Shown here: positions 32,941 to 41,236 of the stretch, one piece after another
Layout: every line of letters starts with the position of its first letter
How positions within the stretch are numbered: position 1 is the stretch's first letter
Source of the DNA: a virus
Direction: 5' to 3' (one strand)
DNA: 64,000 bases
IMG/VR virus record: IMGVR_UViG_3300011189_000001
Span: 56,530-120,529 of that record
Notes under the pieces: model-generated
Told to the model about the DNA's origin: nothing
Database searches by the model: none
What the model saw: only the letters and a program-made list of their open reading frames with translations
Position numbers and translations under genes: made by a program

Positions 32941-33654
32941 TTAGATACGGTCGGAATTGCCGATTTCCACGATCCATTGTCCTGCCCCTTTCCCACGTCG
33001 GACATAAGCCCAATCAGTGACACCGGAGGCTACTACAGCATCGCCGATCTCCTCTTTGGACCGGGGATATTCCGCATTATCTGTGATCTTGAGTTGCCCG
33101 CCGACAAGAAGCCCGTCGCTACCGTGGTTACGATAACTCAGCCATGATGTGTTGCGCCCAAAGATGTTGATCTCTAGGTCTTGTTTCGCAAGGCTTTTCT
33201 TGGCGTCTTTCAGGAGCTTTTCGAACCCTTGCTCAATCGCCCCGACATGCTTGCGGGCAAGCTCCGATGCTTTTTCATACAGGCCGTTGTTTGCCTGTTT
33301 CCGGGTCGTGGCATATTTTCTGGCCCAATCTTTAGCTGCATCTTCAGGGCTGCGGCCTTCAAATTGGTAGACCATGCCTCCCATCGCTACATCCAGTCTT
33401 CCGGGACGTGTGGATGTGACCCATGCGGCCTCAACTGTTTTGCTTTCCGTCGATATCTCAACCAACTGAAAAGAGTGGTGATCACTCTTGAGGCCAGACA
33501 GGTGCTGGGCAAAGCGTGGCGAATCCGGCAAACCCCTTTTCGGAGTTACGGTGACGGACGCCAGCTTTTTCAGTTCAGCCAAAACCGGTCGGATATGGGG
33601 ACGAAGGTTTTTGCGCACCTTGCCCAATTTGATCAGTTGCTTTTTTAGCGACAT
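32941..33654 (-). CDS. Unknown protein with N-terminal LRPHIRPVLAEL motif
   Basis: 237 aa. The N-terminus (LKKQLIKLGKVRKNLRPH then IRPVLAEL) repeats the shared motif. The remainder is mixed alpha/beta with WSY/NHG segments near residue 175. Two consecutive genes carrying the same leader suggest a duplicated module and a common destination for their products. Confidence 0.65.
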   Translation of the reverse strand: MSLKKQLIKLGKVRKNLRPHIRPVLAELKKLASVTVTPKRGLPDSPRFAQHLSGLKSDHHSFQLVEISTESKTVEAAWVTSTRPGRLDVAMGGMVYQFEGRSPEDAAKDWARKYATTRKQANNGLYEKASELARKHVGAIEQGFEKLLKDAKKSLAKQDLEINIFGRNTSWLSYRNHGSDGLLVGGQLKITDNAEYPRSKEEIGDAVVASGVTDWAYVRRGKGAGQWIVEIGNSDRI

Positions 33655-33727
33655 GGAGTTACCCTAATTATGTCTGACGTGAGATCAAAAGGATTCACTT
33701 CAACCACCATATAAAAAGTTTATTGCT

Positions 33728-34141
33728 ATGTTCCCCCCAATTGTTGAATACGAGGAGGGCCTTACTGCTTCCGGGGAACCTGTTTTCCCGAACGTGGCAC
33801 GGTATGTGTTGTGGATCCGAGATACGTACATCAAGTCCACCCCTTTCACGTATCAGGATGTCCGGGAAATCCACGATGAGCTACAGGATTTGAGGCCGGG
33901 GCGTTACTATTACAAGTGGGAGTCGATACGGTCGTATCTGTGGATGTGGCGCAAGGAAGGGCTGATCGAAGTGCTAGACGGTTACGACAAGAACCCCGGA
34001 AACCACACGCTCATGTGGGCCGCCTATTACAAGCGGCAAATCGCCAAGGTCCAACGCAAAAGCAAGAGCACCCCGTCCATTACCGAAAAGTTCGCTCAAC
34101 AGCTTGAGTCAGTGCTGGAAAAACATTTTGACGGTGAATAG
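33728..34141 (+). CDS. Unknown protein, possible winged-helix
   Basis: 137 aa. The part YQDVREIHDELQDLRPG ... WESIRSYLWMWRKEGLIEVL (about 40-80) looks like a winged helix. The C-terminus is basic. It is transcribed divergently from the motif-bearing genes. The Shine-Dalgarno site is weak and the region just upstream is A/T-rich. Confidence 0.55.
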   Translation: MFPPIVEYEEGLTASGEPVFPNVARYVLWIRDTYIKSTPFTYQDVREIHDELQDLRPGRYYYKWESIRSYLWMWRKEGLIEVLDGYDKNPGNHTLMWAAYYKRQIAKVQRKSKSTPSITEKFAQQLESVLEKHFDGE

Positions 34142-34156
34142 TATATAAGGTATAAG
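34128..34156 (+). promoter_or_regulatory. Phage promoter copy for the SWIM gene
   Basis: TTGACG, 17 nt, TATAAG, with TAAGG before the -10. The -35 overlaps the end of the preceding gene. Confidence 0.75.
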
Positions 34157-34209
34157 AGACTGCAGGCACGAACCTACTACGATTCCATTACGACGACGAC
34201 GAGGTGCCT

Positions 34210-34515
34210 ATGGGCCATTACGACTACAGTAAAGTTATGCGGGCCTTGTACAAGCAAGCTCCAGACCGGATACGGATGCGGGCCAAGGGTTACTTTTCCG
34301 AAGACCGCATCAAGTCGCTCAATATCACGGGCGAAGGTGTACTGAAAGCGAGGGTGCAGGGGACAGCACCGGAACCTTATTATGTCGAGATCGACATGAA
34401 AGAGCGAACCCGGAAGTGCTCTTGCCCGGCCCACCACAATTACCGGGACATCCCCTGCAAGCATCAAGTGTTGGTTGTGCTCCCTTTCATCGGGACGGAT
34501 GCAGGTCGTCGATGA
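34210..34515 (+). CDS. SWIM zinc-finger protein
   Basis: 101 aa. The C-terminal CSCPAHHNYRDIPCKHQ is a SWIM motif (CxCx(n)CxH), a zinc-binding module seen in DNA- or protein-binding proteins, including partners of recombination factors. The ATG at 34210 has GAGGTG upstream; the GTG two codons earlier is less likely. It overlaps the convergent sigma-like gene by 29 nt. Confidence 0.75.
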   Translation: MGHYDYSKVMRALYKQAPDRIRMRAKGYFSEDRIKSLNITGEGVLKARVQGTAPEPYYVEIDMKERTRKCSCPAHHNYRDIPCKHQVLVVLPFIGTDAGRR

Positions 34516-35005
34516 AGTCCTCAGCAAGGTCCCGAAGCCTCCCCTTTTGCTTCTTGACTTGGTAGAGGGTTTCGTCAAGGAGTTTGCAAATCTCCTTTCG
34601 TGTGTAGCCCATGCGAAGCAAAAGGAACACACGCCGTGGTAGCGTATCTTCGAAAGTGAGTGAATCTTTCAGGTGCTGTTCGAAGCCTTTGAGCAACTCT
34701 TCATTCCATTCAAGCAAGCACACTTTTCGGTGCCCGGATCTAGGAATTAAAGACGCAGTATCCGCGCCTTCGGGAACTTTGTCCCGGTTCAGTTGCTTGA
34801 TCAGGACACCCCTCGCCACCATATAGATGTAGGTCGAGGGCGCACACCTCGAAGCTACATACGGGCTGGACCCTTGGTTGAGCTTGAGGATCTTTTCGCA
34901 CACGTCATGCACCAAGTCGTCGGGGTCTTCGGCCTCGGCTCCGAATTTAGCGTAAACGATTCGAACTACGTCTTCGTAGTGCTTTGTAAGATCAAGGCCG
35001 TTCAT
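34487..35005 (-). CDS. ECF-like sigma factor
   Basis: 172 aa. Region 2 is visible as DPDDLVHDVCEKILKL (about 27-42) and CAPSTYIYMVARGVLIKQLNRDK (about 55-77). Region 4 is FLLLRMGYTRKEICKLLDET (HTH, about 128-147) followed by the KKQKGRLRDLAE helix. The size and spacing match ECF sigma factors. The start overlaps the lipoprotein gene stop (ATGA). It could direct host RNA polymerase to a phage promoter class. Confidence 0.7.
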   Translation of the reverse strand: MNGLDLTKHYEDVVRIVYAKFGAEAEDPDDLVHDVCEKILKLNQGSSPYVASRCAPSTYIYMVARGVLIKQLNRDKVPEGADTASLIPRSGHRKVCLLEWNEELLKGFEQHLKDSLTFEDTLPRRVFLLLRMGYTRKEICKLLDETLYQVKKQKGRLRDLAEDFIDDLHPSR

Positions 35006-35553
35006 TGCGTGCATGTCGTTTCGTGGTGGTTTGCAAGGACTCGGCAGCTAAGTGAGCAAGTATCCGTGTCGGCGTCACAGCTTTCAACGGACAGCAAAAC
35101 CGAATCGCTGAATGTGGGGTCGATCACACGGAGGGAGTTTCGATCTGCTTTCCCGTCGTAGTTCGCCGTCCCACCATTGACCGCATAGACGAGTCGGTCA
35201 CTGAAACGGGTGTTGCCATTGATATCGTAACGAAGGTACGCCCATCCTCGTTGGGTGTCGTCTTTGTGTACCCGCACGCTGAAATCCCCGCCAGCAGGAT
35301 TGCACGGAACGTCTACATCTTCGTCACCAACTTCAAAGTATTGGACATGGTACGTTTCGACGACCGTTTTCAGTTTTTCGCAAAGTTCGGCTTGCTTTTT
35401 CTGAGCCGTGTCTTCGCACAAGGCAATGGTAGTTTCTTGGTCACTGATCTCTTGGCGGGCGTCCGCCAGTTGGGATTGGGTTTCAAGTAACTCCTCATTT
35501 TCACAGGCTACTAAGGCGGTGAGGGCTACGAATGCAACTGTCAGTCTTTTCAT
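35002..35553 (-). CDS. Lipoprotein
   Basis: 183 aa. A signal peptide with KR at positions 2-3, a hydrophobic core and the lipobox LVAC (Cys about 17) predicts lipid attachment at the membrane. A short coiled coil and a Cys-containing beta domain follow, with six later cysteines that could form disulphides in the periplasm. Phage lipoproteins of this kind sometimes block superinfection or act in lysis (spanin-like); neither role is proven here. Confidence 0.75.
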   Translation of the reverse strand: MKRLTVAFVALTALVACENEELLETQSQLADARQEISDQETTIALCEDTAQKKQAELCEKLKTVVETYHVQYFEVGDEDVDVPCNPAGGDFSVRVHKDDTQRGWAYLRYDINGNTRFSDRLVYAVNGGTANYDGKADRNSLRVIDPTFSDSVLLSVESCDADTDTCSLSCRVLANHHETTCTQ

Positions 35554-35627
35554 GTGATCTCCTATTTGGGTTCGTCCAAATTCATTTCATACATAGTAAA
35601 GTATTTTGCGATCTCATGCCAGTCCGA

Positions 35628-36038
35628 TCAACCGATACGGGAAACGGCATGACTGAATACTTGATCCCGGTAGTACGGAGTCAGACGCTTGGCACACAGC
35701 TTCAAGTAAGAGCGTACATCGTAGCGGTCGTTGACGTTCAGTCTACCCACTACGACGCCTTCAATCGTTTCTCGATGGTCTTCTAGGATAAACTCAGCGG
35801 TGTCATACACGTCGTAGAACGAAAAACTGCTGTTGAGGTAACAGCAAAGTTGCCAGTAAGGGACGAAGGCCGGGAGTTTTCGGTTGGTTTTGTATTCCCG
35901 GAGGGGTTCATAGTGGCCCACGAACAGGTTGAGCCGGTTGAGGTATGAAAATCGTGATGAAAATTCAAGTAGTGATATTTGGGATACTACAACCAGATCG
36001 CCTTCCGTGTAGCGCTTTTTTCGCGCAAACAGAGGCAT
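35628..36038 (-). CDS. Unknown protein, paralogue of the next gene
   Basis: 136 aa. It begins MPLFARKKRYTEGDLVVV and ends with VVGRLNVNDRYDVRSYLKLC. Both segments align with the gene at 36045-36479 (MPLFIKNPRPRPGDLLLF; VVGRLNLTDEHEVWQYLTQC). This is a tandem duplication. The small beta-barrel-like start is followed by a helical C-terminus. The function is unknown. Confidence 0.65.
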   Translation of the reverse strand: MPLFARKKRYTEGDLVVVSQISLLEFSSRFSYLNRLNLFVGHYEPLREYKTNRKLPAFVPYWQLCCYLNSSFSFYDVYDTAEFILEDHRETIEGVVVGRLNVNDRYDVRSYLKLCAKRLTPYYRDQVFSHAVSRIG

Positions 36039-36044
36039 GGGGGA

Positions 36045-36479
36045 TCAATCCTTTGAATGGTATCTCGACACCCGTTCCATGTGTTTAAGTGACCGGGCAC
36101 ATTGCGTCAAATATTGCCAGACCTCATGTTCATCGGTGAGGTTAAGGCGTCCAACTACACTTCCGGCCAACTTATACAGATGGTCCAAGTGTTCAGGAAC
36201 TACCCAGCCTTTTGTCCGGGCGAATTCACCGAGGAAATGGGCACTTTTACGCGGCTGAATTTGGTTGGCTTGGTATTCAACGTCATAGTACAGTCTAATT
36301 TTCGCTTCGCTCTGTTTTTTGAAAGACTCATACGTCCCCAAAGCTAGCACGATCTCAGGAACATAGATGTTGAATTCAAGCGCTAAATTCGTGTCCTCAG
36401 CCGGAAAATAGAATCTATCAGCGCGGAATAGTAAAAGATCACCGGGCCGGGGTCGTGGGTTTTTGATAAATAGGGGCAT
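36045..36479 (-). CDS. Unknown protein, tandem paralogue
   Basis: 144 aa. It is similar to the downstream gene at both ends and diverged in the middle. The MPLF/MNLF-plus-barrel start is also seen in the gene at 53654-54016, so a small family of related proteins is scattered in this genome. It lies 2 nt from the upstream gene. Confidence 0.65.
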   Translation of the reverse strand: MPLFIKNPRPRPGDLLLFRADRFYFPAEDTNLALEFNIYVPEIVLALGTYESFKKQSEAKIRLYYDVEYQANQIQPRKSAHFLGEFARTKGWVVPEHLDHLYKLAGSVVGRLNLTDEHEVWQYLTQCARSLKHMERVSRYHSKD

Positions 36480-36481
36480 GT

Positions 36482-36859
36482 TCAGTTGAGGGCCGTGAAA
36501 ATGAAATACAAAACCGTTTCGGTGAGTTTGGGCCTGTCAGATTCCCGGAAAAGCCTCCATTGGGATTGCCAGAGATAAGCCTGTGTTCCGGGGTCTTTGA
36601 CCCTCGCCCTCATTTTGCCCGCTTTGGTACGAGGCACCTTGAGCAAACCTTCGGTGTCCACCAGATAGACGTCTTCTTCACCGACTTGCAAATCGACCGA
36701 ATCGCTTTTCGTGGTGTTTAGCACCTGACCCACATAGATGGTGGTGCTAGGGCTCTTTTTACCACGGGTTTTGATGAGGACCCAATCCCCTATTTCCACC
36801 TTTTTCGTGTGGGTTATCCGCTTATAAGCGCCATGTAATAGGAAATAGTTGCGTAGCAT
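36482..36859 (-). CDS. Unknown protein with SH3-like start
   Basis: 125 aa. KVEIGDWVLIKTRGKKSPS ... IYVGQVLN (about 20-46) looks like a small beta-barrel. The start MLRNYF resembles the MIKNYF/MIRNYF starts of the genes at 40652 and 41233. It is the first gene of a three-gene minus-strand unit with the tandem paralogues. Confidence 0.55.
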   Translation of the reverse strand: MLRNYFLLHGAYKRITHTKKVEIGDWVLIKTRGKKSPSTTIYVGQVLNTTKSDSVDLQVGEEDVYLVDTEGLLKVPRTKAGKMRARVKDPGTQAYLWQSQWRLFRESDRPKLTETVLYFIFTALN

Positions 36860-36914
36860 GGTCGTTTTACCTGTCGTGGTACGTACCAGATAATTTTCGC
36901 ACACGGAGATACGT

Positions 36915-37505
36915 ATGTCAAAGGTACCGTTAGAAAAGGTCCAAGAACTTCGCGACTTTATTGATCGGGAAATCCCTGATTTCAAAGTGGTTTACAAAGA
37001 CGAACCGGGCTGGCACAAGACGAATTTCAGTACGTTTGTTGCGTGGCTCTTTGTTGGTTTCGTGGGGTTTTTCGTCGCCTCTTTCAAGAAAAAGTTCAAC
37101 GAACGCTATTCGAACGGCTTGCAAGGGAACACCCTCGTATTGCCGAGCCGATCCACTTACGGTGATTGGACGGACGCCAACGTATACAAAATCGTGCGGC
37201 ATGAAGTGATGCACTTGCTCGACCAACGAAAGCATCCTATCTGGTTCCCTTTGAGTTTCATTTGTGTGTTGCCCGTCATTTTTACGATGCGGGCCTATTG
37301 GGAGCTTCGCGGTTACACGGCGACGATGGTAGCCCACTATGAACTCAACGGGAACATCCCGGAATGGATGATTTCGTTTATCGCCAAAAAATTCACGGGT
37401 GGGATGTATTTTTGGATGTTCCCTTTCCCTAGCAAAATCAGAAGCATCCTCGAAAAAACCCGCGATAAAATCTACAAAGGCGACATTGAAGGGTTCTACT
37501 GGTAA
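36915..37505 (+). CDS. Membrane-associated zinc metalloprotease-like protein
   Basis: 196 aa. IVRHEVMHLLDQRKHP (about 92-107) contains the zincin motif HExxH. Two hydrophobic segments (FVAWLFVGFVGFFVASF, about 41-57; PLSFICVLPVIFTMRAY, about 110-126) flank it and should span the membrane. GGAG precedes the start. It may cleave a host membrane or envelope protein. It lies immediately upstream of the Y-RNA/Ro60 locus on the same strand. Confidence 0.65.
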   Translation: MSKVPLEKVQELRDFIDREIPDFKVVYKDEPGWHKTNFSTFVAWLFVGFVGFFVASFKKKFNERYSNGLQGNTLVLPSRSTYGDWTDANVYKIVRHEVMHLLDQRKHPIWFPLSFICVLPVIFTMRAYWELRGYTATMVAHYELNGNIPEWMISFIAKKFTGGMYFWMFPFPSKIRSILEKTRDKIYKGDIEGFYW

Positions 37506-37519
37506 GGAATACGTTTGAC

Positions 37520-37626
37520 ACTTCCCATTGTTGGGTGCTACTACGTATCTTCGCTCGTACCTATACGAGCCGTTACGTAACTCATTGGACTTGCTCGTTT
37601 GTAAGTCCGCACCCAACAATGGAGGT
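37520..37626 (+). ncRNA. Candidate bacterial Y RNA (Ro60-bound RNA)
   Basis: About 107 nt between the metalloprotease and the Ro60 gene. The ends form a long helix: 14 perfect pairs (37525-37538 with 37609-37622). Allowing one bulged C gives a longer helix to 37520/37626. Inside are a TACGTA helix (37542-37547/37574-37579) capped by a 7-bp hairpin with CCTA loop (37553-37570), and a second hairpin (37587-37592/37603-37608) stacked on the outer helix. Y RNAs have this design (end-paired stem with a bulge, branched top), and bacterial ones are usually encoded beside the Ro gene. A TTGACA lies at 37515-37520 but no good -10 follows. Confidence 0.6.
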
Positions 37627-37631
37627 GTTTC

Positions 37632-39254
37632 ATGGATTATTCGAAGCATTTCAAGACAGACCAGAAGACGGGTGCGACTCCCCAAGATGAGCCGATTAGC
37701 GCAGACCAGATCAAGAACAATGCTGGAGGCTTTGGTTACGAAGTCGACATGCAGCAGCGACTTGATCGGTTTTTGATTCTCGGTTCCGAAGGTGGGTCGT
37801 ATTACGTCACCGAGCGCAACCTGACGGTGGACAATGCGAAAGCCGTGAACGATTGCCTCCGGGTAGCTGGCCCCGCAACGGTACAACGCATCGTCGATAT
37901 TTCCGATAGCGGTCGCGCTGTCCGAAACGATCCGGCCATCTTTGCACTGGCTTTGGCGCTGAAGTTCAATGACGGCACGGAGCAATCCGTTGAAACCCGG
38001 CGTGCTGCGGCCCAAGCAGTCCCACAAGTGTGCCGTACTTTTTACCACCTCACGCAACTGGCAGAGTTCATCAAGCCATTTGGCGGGTGGGGACGTGTCA
38101 CGATGCGGGCGTTTGAGAACTGGTACAAGGCTAAGTCTGACGATGACGTGGCCTATCAGATGATCAAATATCAGAACCGCAATGGTTGGTCACACCGTGA
38201 CATGTTGCTCAAGGCGCATGTCAAGCCGGAAAACGATACCCGTGACGCCCTATATCATTGGGCGGCACAGGGGACACTGGTTTCCGACGCGGAATCCGAT
38301 GAAGTCCTCAAAAGGGTGTGGGCTTTCGAACGTGCGAAGCAAGCGGGTTCGGTCGAGCAGCTTATCGGTTTGATTGAAAACCATAATTTGCCTCGTGAGT
38401 GCATCCCCACGGAGTTCCTCAACGACGTCAAAGTCTGGGAGCAACTCCTACAGAAAATGCCTCTGTGGGCGACGATCCGTAACCTGTCCAAGATGACCTC
38501 TTTGGGCCTCCTGACGAACACGTCGGATGCTACGAAAATTGTTGTCGAGCGATTAACGGACCGGGAATACCTCAAGCGTGCGCGGGTTCACCCTCTCAAT
38601 CTTTTGAATGCCCAGCGTACTTACGCTAGGGGCCGAGGTTTCCGGGGTTCGTTGACATGGAATCCGGTTCCGAAGATCACGGATGCTCTGGACGATGCGT
38701 TCTACGCCGCTTTCGATTTCGTGGAGCCTACCGGCAAGAACATTTGCCTTGCTCTCGACGTGTCCGGTTCGATGGGTATGGGATCGGTGGCAGGACTGGA
38801 AGGTCTGACGCCCCGTGAAGTAAGTGCCGCGATGGCGATGACGGTGATGCGGACCGAAGAGAACTATGAAATCATGGGCTTTTCCCACGATTTCATCCCT
38901 CTGAACATTTCGCCCCGTCAGCGACTGGACGATGTGATCAAAAGCATCTCTGGCATTCCTTTCGGACGTACCGACTGTGCCCTTCCGATGGTATGGGCAA
39001 AGCGGACGGCAAAGGACTTCGACGCTTTCGTTATTTACACGGATAGCGAAACGTGGTATGGGGATATCCACCCCAAGCAGGCGCTTGATCAGTACCGGCA
39101 GTCCCGGAACAATGGGTCACGGGTAGCTGTTGTGGCGATGGAAGCCAGCCGCAACACCATCGCAGACCCCAAGGATCCCGGTATGATTGATATCGTGGGA
39201 TGTAACACTTCGGTGCCTACATTGCTCAACGAGTTCATCAACGGGAATCTGTAA
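37632..39254 (+). CDS. rsr: Ro60/Rsr homologue (TROVE plus VWA)
   Basis: 540 aa, the usual length of Ro60. The TROVE domain is recognised from RFLILGSEGGSYYVTE (about 43-58) and the helical HEAT-like repeats that form the RNA-binding ring (FYHLTQLAEFIKPFGGWGR). The C-terminal VWA domain has an intact MIDAS (LALDVSGSMG, about 373-382; FGRTDCALP; VIYTDSETW). Ro60 binds misfolded RNAs and Y RNA and, in bacteria, works with exonucleases in RNA quality control. A structured RNA directly upstream is the likely partner. A terminator follows the gene. Confidence 0.93.
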   Translation: MDYSKHFKTDQKTGATPQDEPISADQIKNNAGGFGYEVDMQQRLDRFLILGSEGGSYYVTERNLTVDNAKAVNDCLRVAGPATVQRIVDISDSGRAVRNDPAIFALALALKFNDGTEQSVETRRAAAQAVPQVCRTFYHLTQLAEFIKPFGGWGRVTMRAFENWYKAKSDDDVAYQMIKYQNRNGWSHRDMLLKAHVKPENDTRDALYHWAAQGTLVSDAESDEVLKRVWAFERAKQAGSVEQLIGLIENHNLPRECIPTEFLNDVKVWEQLLQKMPLWATIRNLSKMTSLGLLTNTSDATKIVVERLTDREYLKRARVHPLNLLNAQRTYARGRGFRGSLTWNPVPKITDALDDAFYAAFDFVEPTGKNICLALDVSGSMGMGSVAGLEGLTPREVSAAMAMTVMRTEENYEIMGFSHDFIPLNISPRQRLDDVIKSISGIPFGRTDCALPMVWAKRTAKDFDAFVIYTDSETWYGDIHPKQALDQYRQSRNNGSRVAVVAMEASRNTIADPKDPGMIDIVGCNTSVPTLLNEFINGNL

Positions 39255-39262
39255 ACCCATCA

Positions 39263-39294
39263 AGCCCCCGGTCGCTTTGACCGGGGGCTATTTT
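39263..39294 (+). terminator. Intrinsic terminator after Ro60
   Basis: An 11-bp perfect stem (AGCCCCCGGTC / GACCGGGGGCT) with a 5-nt loop, followed by ATTTT. Confidence 0.9.
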
Positions 39295-39305
39295 CTGGAG
39301 GTTAT

Positions 39306-40076
39306 ATGTTTTTACGAGATCAGATCAAGAAAGTTGGCGACGCTGTTTACCGTAACGTGTTCACCAAGCGTTTCAGTAAGCGGACACGACGCCGCACAGA
39401 TAACGATTCACTGAGTTTGGACTTGACCGAGCACAGCTACACGGAGAATGAAAACCTTGTCCGTTTGTCCGTCCCTTTCCTGAAAAAGACGTACACGGCA
39501 AGTTACAAGTACCCGTCGAATGTCAAAGCTCTTCGCAAAGCCGTCGATGACGCTTATTTTGAGATCACGACCCTAAAGGGCCGTAGCATTGATGATGCGC
39601 TCGAAGACCTTTTTGACGTAGGCCCACAGGTACGCAAAGAAGAGAAAATGACCAAGGCGATGGTGGACGATGCGTTTGATAACCCGACGCCGCCCACCAA
39701 AGAGTCTCTGGAAGTCAAGGATTCGGCCTTAGCCCTCCTTGATATCATCCAAGAGGAAAACGACCTCACACGTTTCCAAGCCTATTACGTCTTTTCACGT
39801 GTGTTCGTATCAGGCGTCCCTGCGGCAGAAAAGACGGGCCACTTGATCGAAGAGGCGATTGAGAAGGTACGGGAGTATATGGCTTCAAGCGCTGATATGG
39901 ATAAAATCCGACAGCTTCAACCGAAGCATCCTTTCCCGAAGCAACACCAAGCGCCTATCGGTGTTCGGGCTAGCGGCCCTGTTCATACGGAAACCCGAGT
40001 ACGTGACCTTAGTGGGTCATCCCCTACTATCAATGCGCCTTCGGATATATCGAACTTGGACGATTCCGACGAGTGA
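39306..40076 (+). CDS. Unknown protein downstream of Ro60
   Basis: 256 aa. A basic N-terminus (KRFSKRTRRRTD, about 22-33) could bind nucleic acid. Helical middle segments follow, then a disordered acidic tail. Its start lies just after the Ro60 terminator with a GGAGG upstream, so it depends on readthrough or its own start. No domain is recognised. Confidence 0.6.
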   Translation: MFLRDQIKKVGDAVYRNVFTKRFSKRTRRRTDNDSLSLDLTEHSYTENENLVRLSVPFLKKTYTASYKYPSNVKALRKAVDDAYFEITTLKGRSIDDALEDLFDVGPQVRKEEKMTKAMVDDAFDNPTPPTKESLEVKDSALALLDIIQEENDLTRFQAYYVFSRVFVSGVPAAEKTGHLIEEAIEKVREYMASSADMDKIRQLQPKHPFPKQHQAPIGVRASGPVHTETRVRDLSGSSPTINAPSDISNLDDSDE

Positions 40077-40097
40077 CGCATTTTCCAGACCACTAAG

Positions 40098-40129
40098 AAG
40101 GCCCCGGCTATGTTGCTGGGGCTTTTCTT
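40098..40129 (+). terminator. Intrinsic terminator
   Basis: A GC-rich stem (AGGCCCCGGC / GCTGGGGCTT, with wobble) and TTTTCTT after it. It ends the Ro60-region transcript. Confidence 0.8.
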
Positions 40130-40195
40130 CTCCTTGCTATTGCGACTTTCGATCGGTATGGTAAGGGGGTATTTTACACGTATACTAGGTGTGCT

Positions 40196-40636
40196 ATGTC
40201 TGATTCGAAGATCATCCCTCTATACCACCTCGGGTTGTTTCTCAGCCTGATACCCGAAAGTCCTTTGCGTAAGACCCTGTTCGAACATCGATGTACGCCG
40301 ACACGAATCACGGGGATACGCAAGGATCAGATCAATGATCAGGTGGAGTTTCAATTTCGGTTTCAAGAAAACGGACGCTCTAGGGGCGAACAGTCTTTTG
40401 TTGTAGTATGGGATACGGTCGAGGGTACACTGAAGTATTACCTCTCGAAACGGACGGGACGTAGTTCGAGTTCGAACAAGAGACACCTCAACGATATGAC
40501 TTGGTTCATCGAAATCCGAACCCTTCTGGATCACGGGGGTTGGGAATGCGTGAGGTCAAGGATCAAATTCCTTGATAGCTACATCGAAAACAATTTCGAC
40601 GATTTTCTGCAGCGTTTCGAAACCGCCGAGGAGTGA
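40196..40636 (+). CDS. Unknown 146-aa protein
   Basis: Alpha/beta, with a basic Ser-rich loop (SKRTGRSSSSNKRH, about 84-97). No known family. It starts a run of three unknown plus-strand genes after the terminator at 40.1 kb. Confidence 0.6.
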   Translation: MSDSKIIPLYHLGLFLSLIPESPLRKTLFEHRCTPTRITGIRKDQINDQVEFQFRFQENGRSRGEQSFVVVWDTVEGTLKYYLSKRTGRSSSSNKRHLNDMTWFIEIRTLLDHGGWECVRSRIKFLDSYIENNFDDFLQRFETAEE

Positions 40637-40651
40637 AAATAAGGTATTACG

Positions 40652-41236
40652 ATGATCAAAAACTACTTTCACGAAACTATCCGCTTTCATCCTGAGCACC
40701 TCAAGACTCTAGAACCCGCCGTACAAGTTTCCGAGGTCTCGATGCCTCGTGACGAGGCCAGCCGGAAAGTCCGGGGGATTGAGTTTACCGTCCGTGGTTT
40801 CCGATATCGGGCTGAATACAACCCCGCTTATGATGCGTTCCGCGTCGTGTTCCCGATGCAATATGGTTTCGAACGGACAGTGCTCCCTTATTTTAACGCC
40901 GACACCTTGCTGGATGCGGTGGAACATGGGATCAACCATTTCGAAGATGAGATTTTCCTGAATTACGTGACGTACATCGTCGCTAACACGTTCAAGACAC
41001 CTTACACTTATCACACTGTGGACGTGGTGAAGCGGGACAATAACAAAAAGGTCGCACAGCTTTTGATAGGTGGTCTTGTGAAAGCGGTTATCGCTTACCG
41101 GCCTGCGGACAAGGAATCTTTCAAGATGCGCCTTGCTAGCCCCTCCGGGGTCGTGAAGATAGAGGATCTCACTTTGTGGGGTGTTACCTCAAAAACGCGC
41201 AAGGCTGTGGCCATGATTTTCCGAGGTGAAGGATGA
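40652..41236 (+). CDS. Unknown protein of the MI(K/R)NYF group
   Basis: 194 aa. The start MIKNYFHETIRF parallels the next gene's MIRNYFTLPPKI, and both are followed by a beta-rich domain and a helix of similar placement, suggesting distant paralogues. Its end overlaps the next start (ATGA). The function is unknown. Confidence 0.6.
   Translation: MIKNYFHETIRFHPEHLKTLEPAVQVSEVSMPRDEASRKVRGIEFTVRGFRYRAEYNPAYDAFRVVFPMQYGFERTVLPYFNADTLLDAVEHGINHFEDEIFLNYVTYIVANTFKTPYTYHTVDVVKRDNNKKVAQLLIGGLVKAVIAYRPADKESFKMRLASPSGVVKIEDLTLWGVTSKTRKAVAMIFRGEG

Noticed and set aside
37506-37626. The stem before Ro60 as a simple transcription terminator
   Set aside because: No T-run follows the 3' arm; the arm instead runs into the ribosome-binding site, and the top is branched, unlike a terminator.
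36930-38057. 375-aa open frame on the minus strand
   Set aside because: Antisense to the metalloprotease and the first part of Ro60, and it would span the structured RNA. No start signal.
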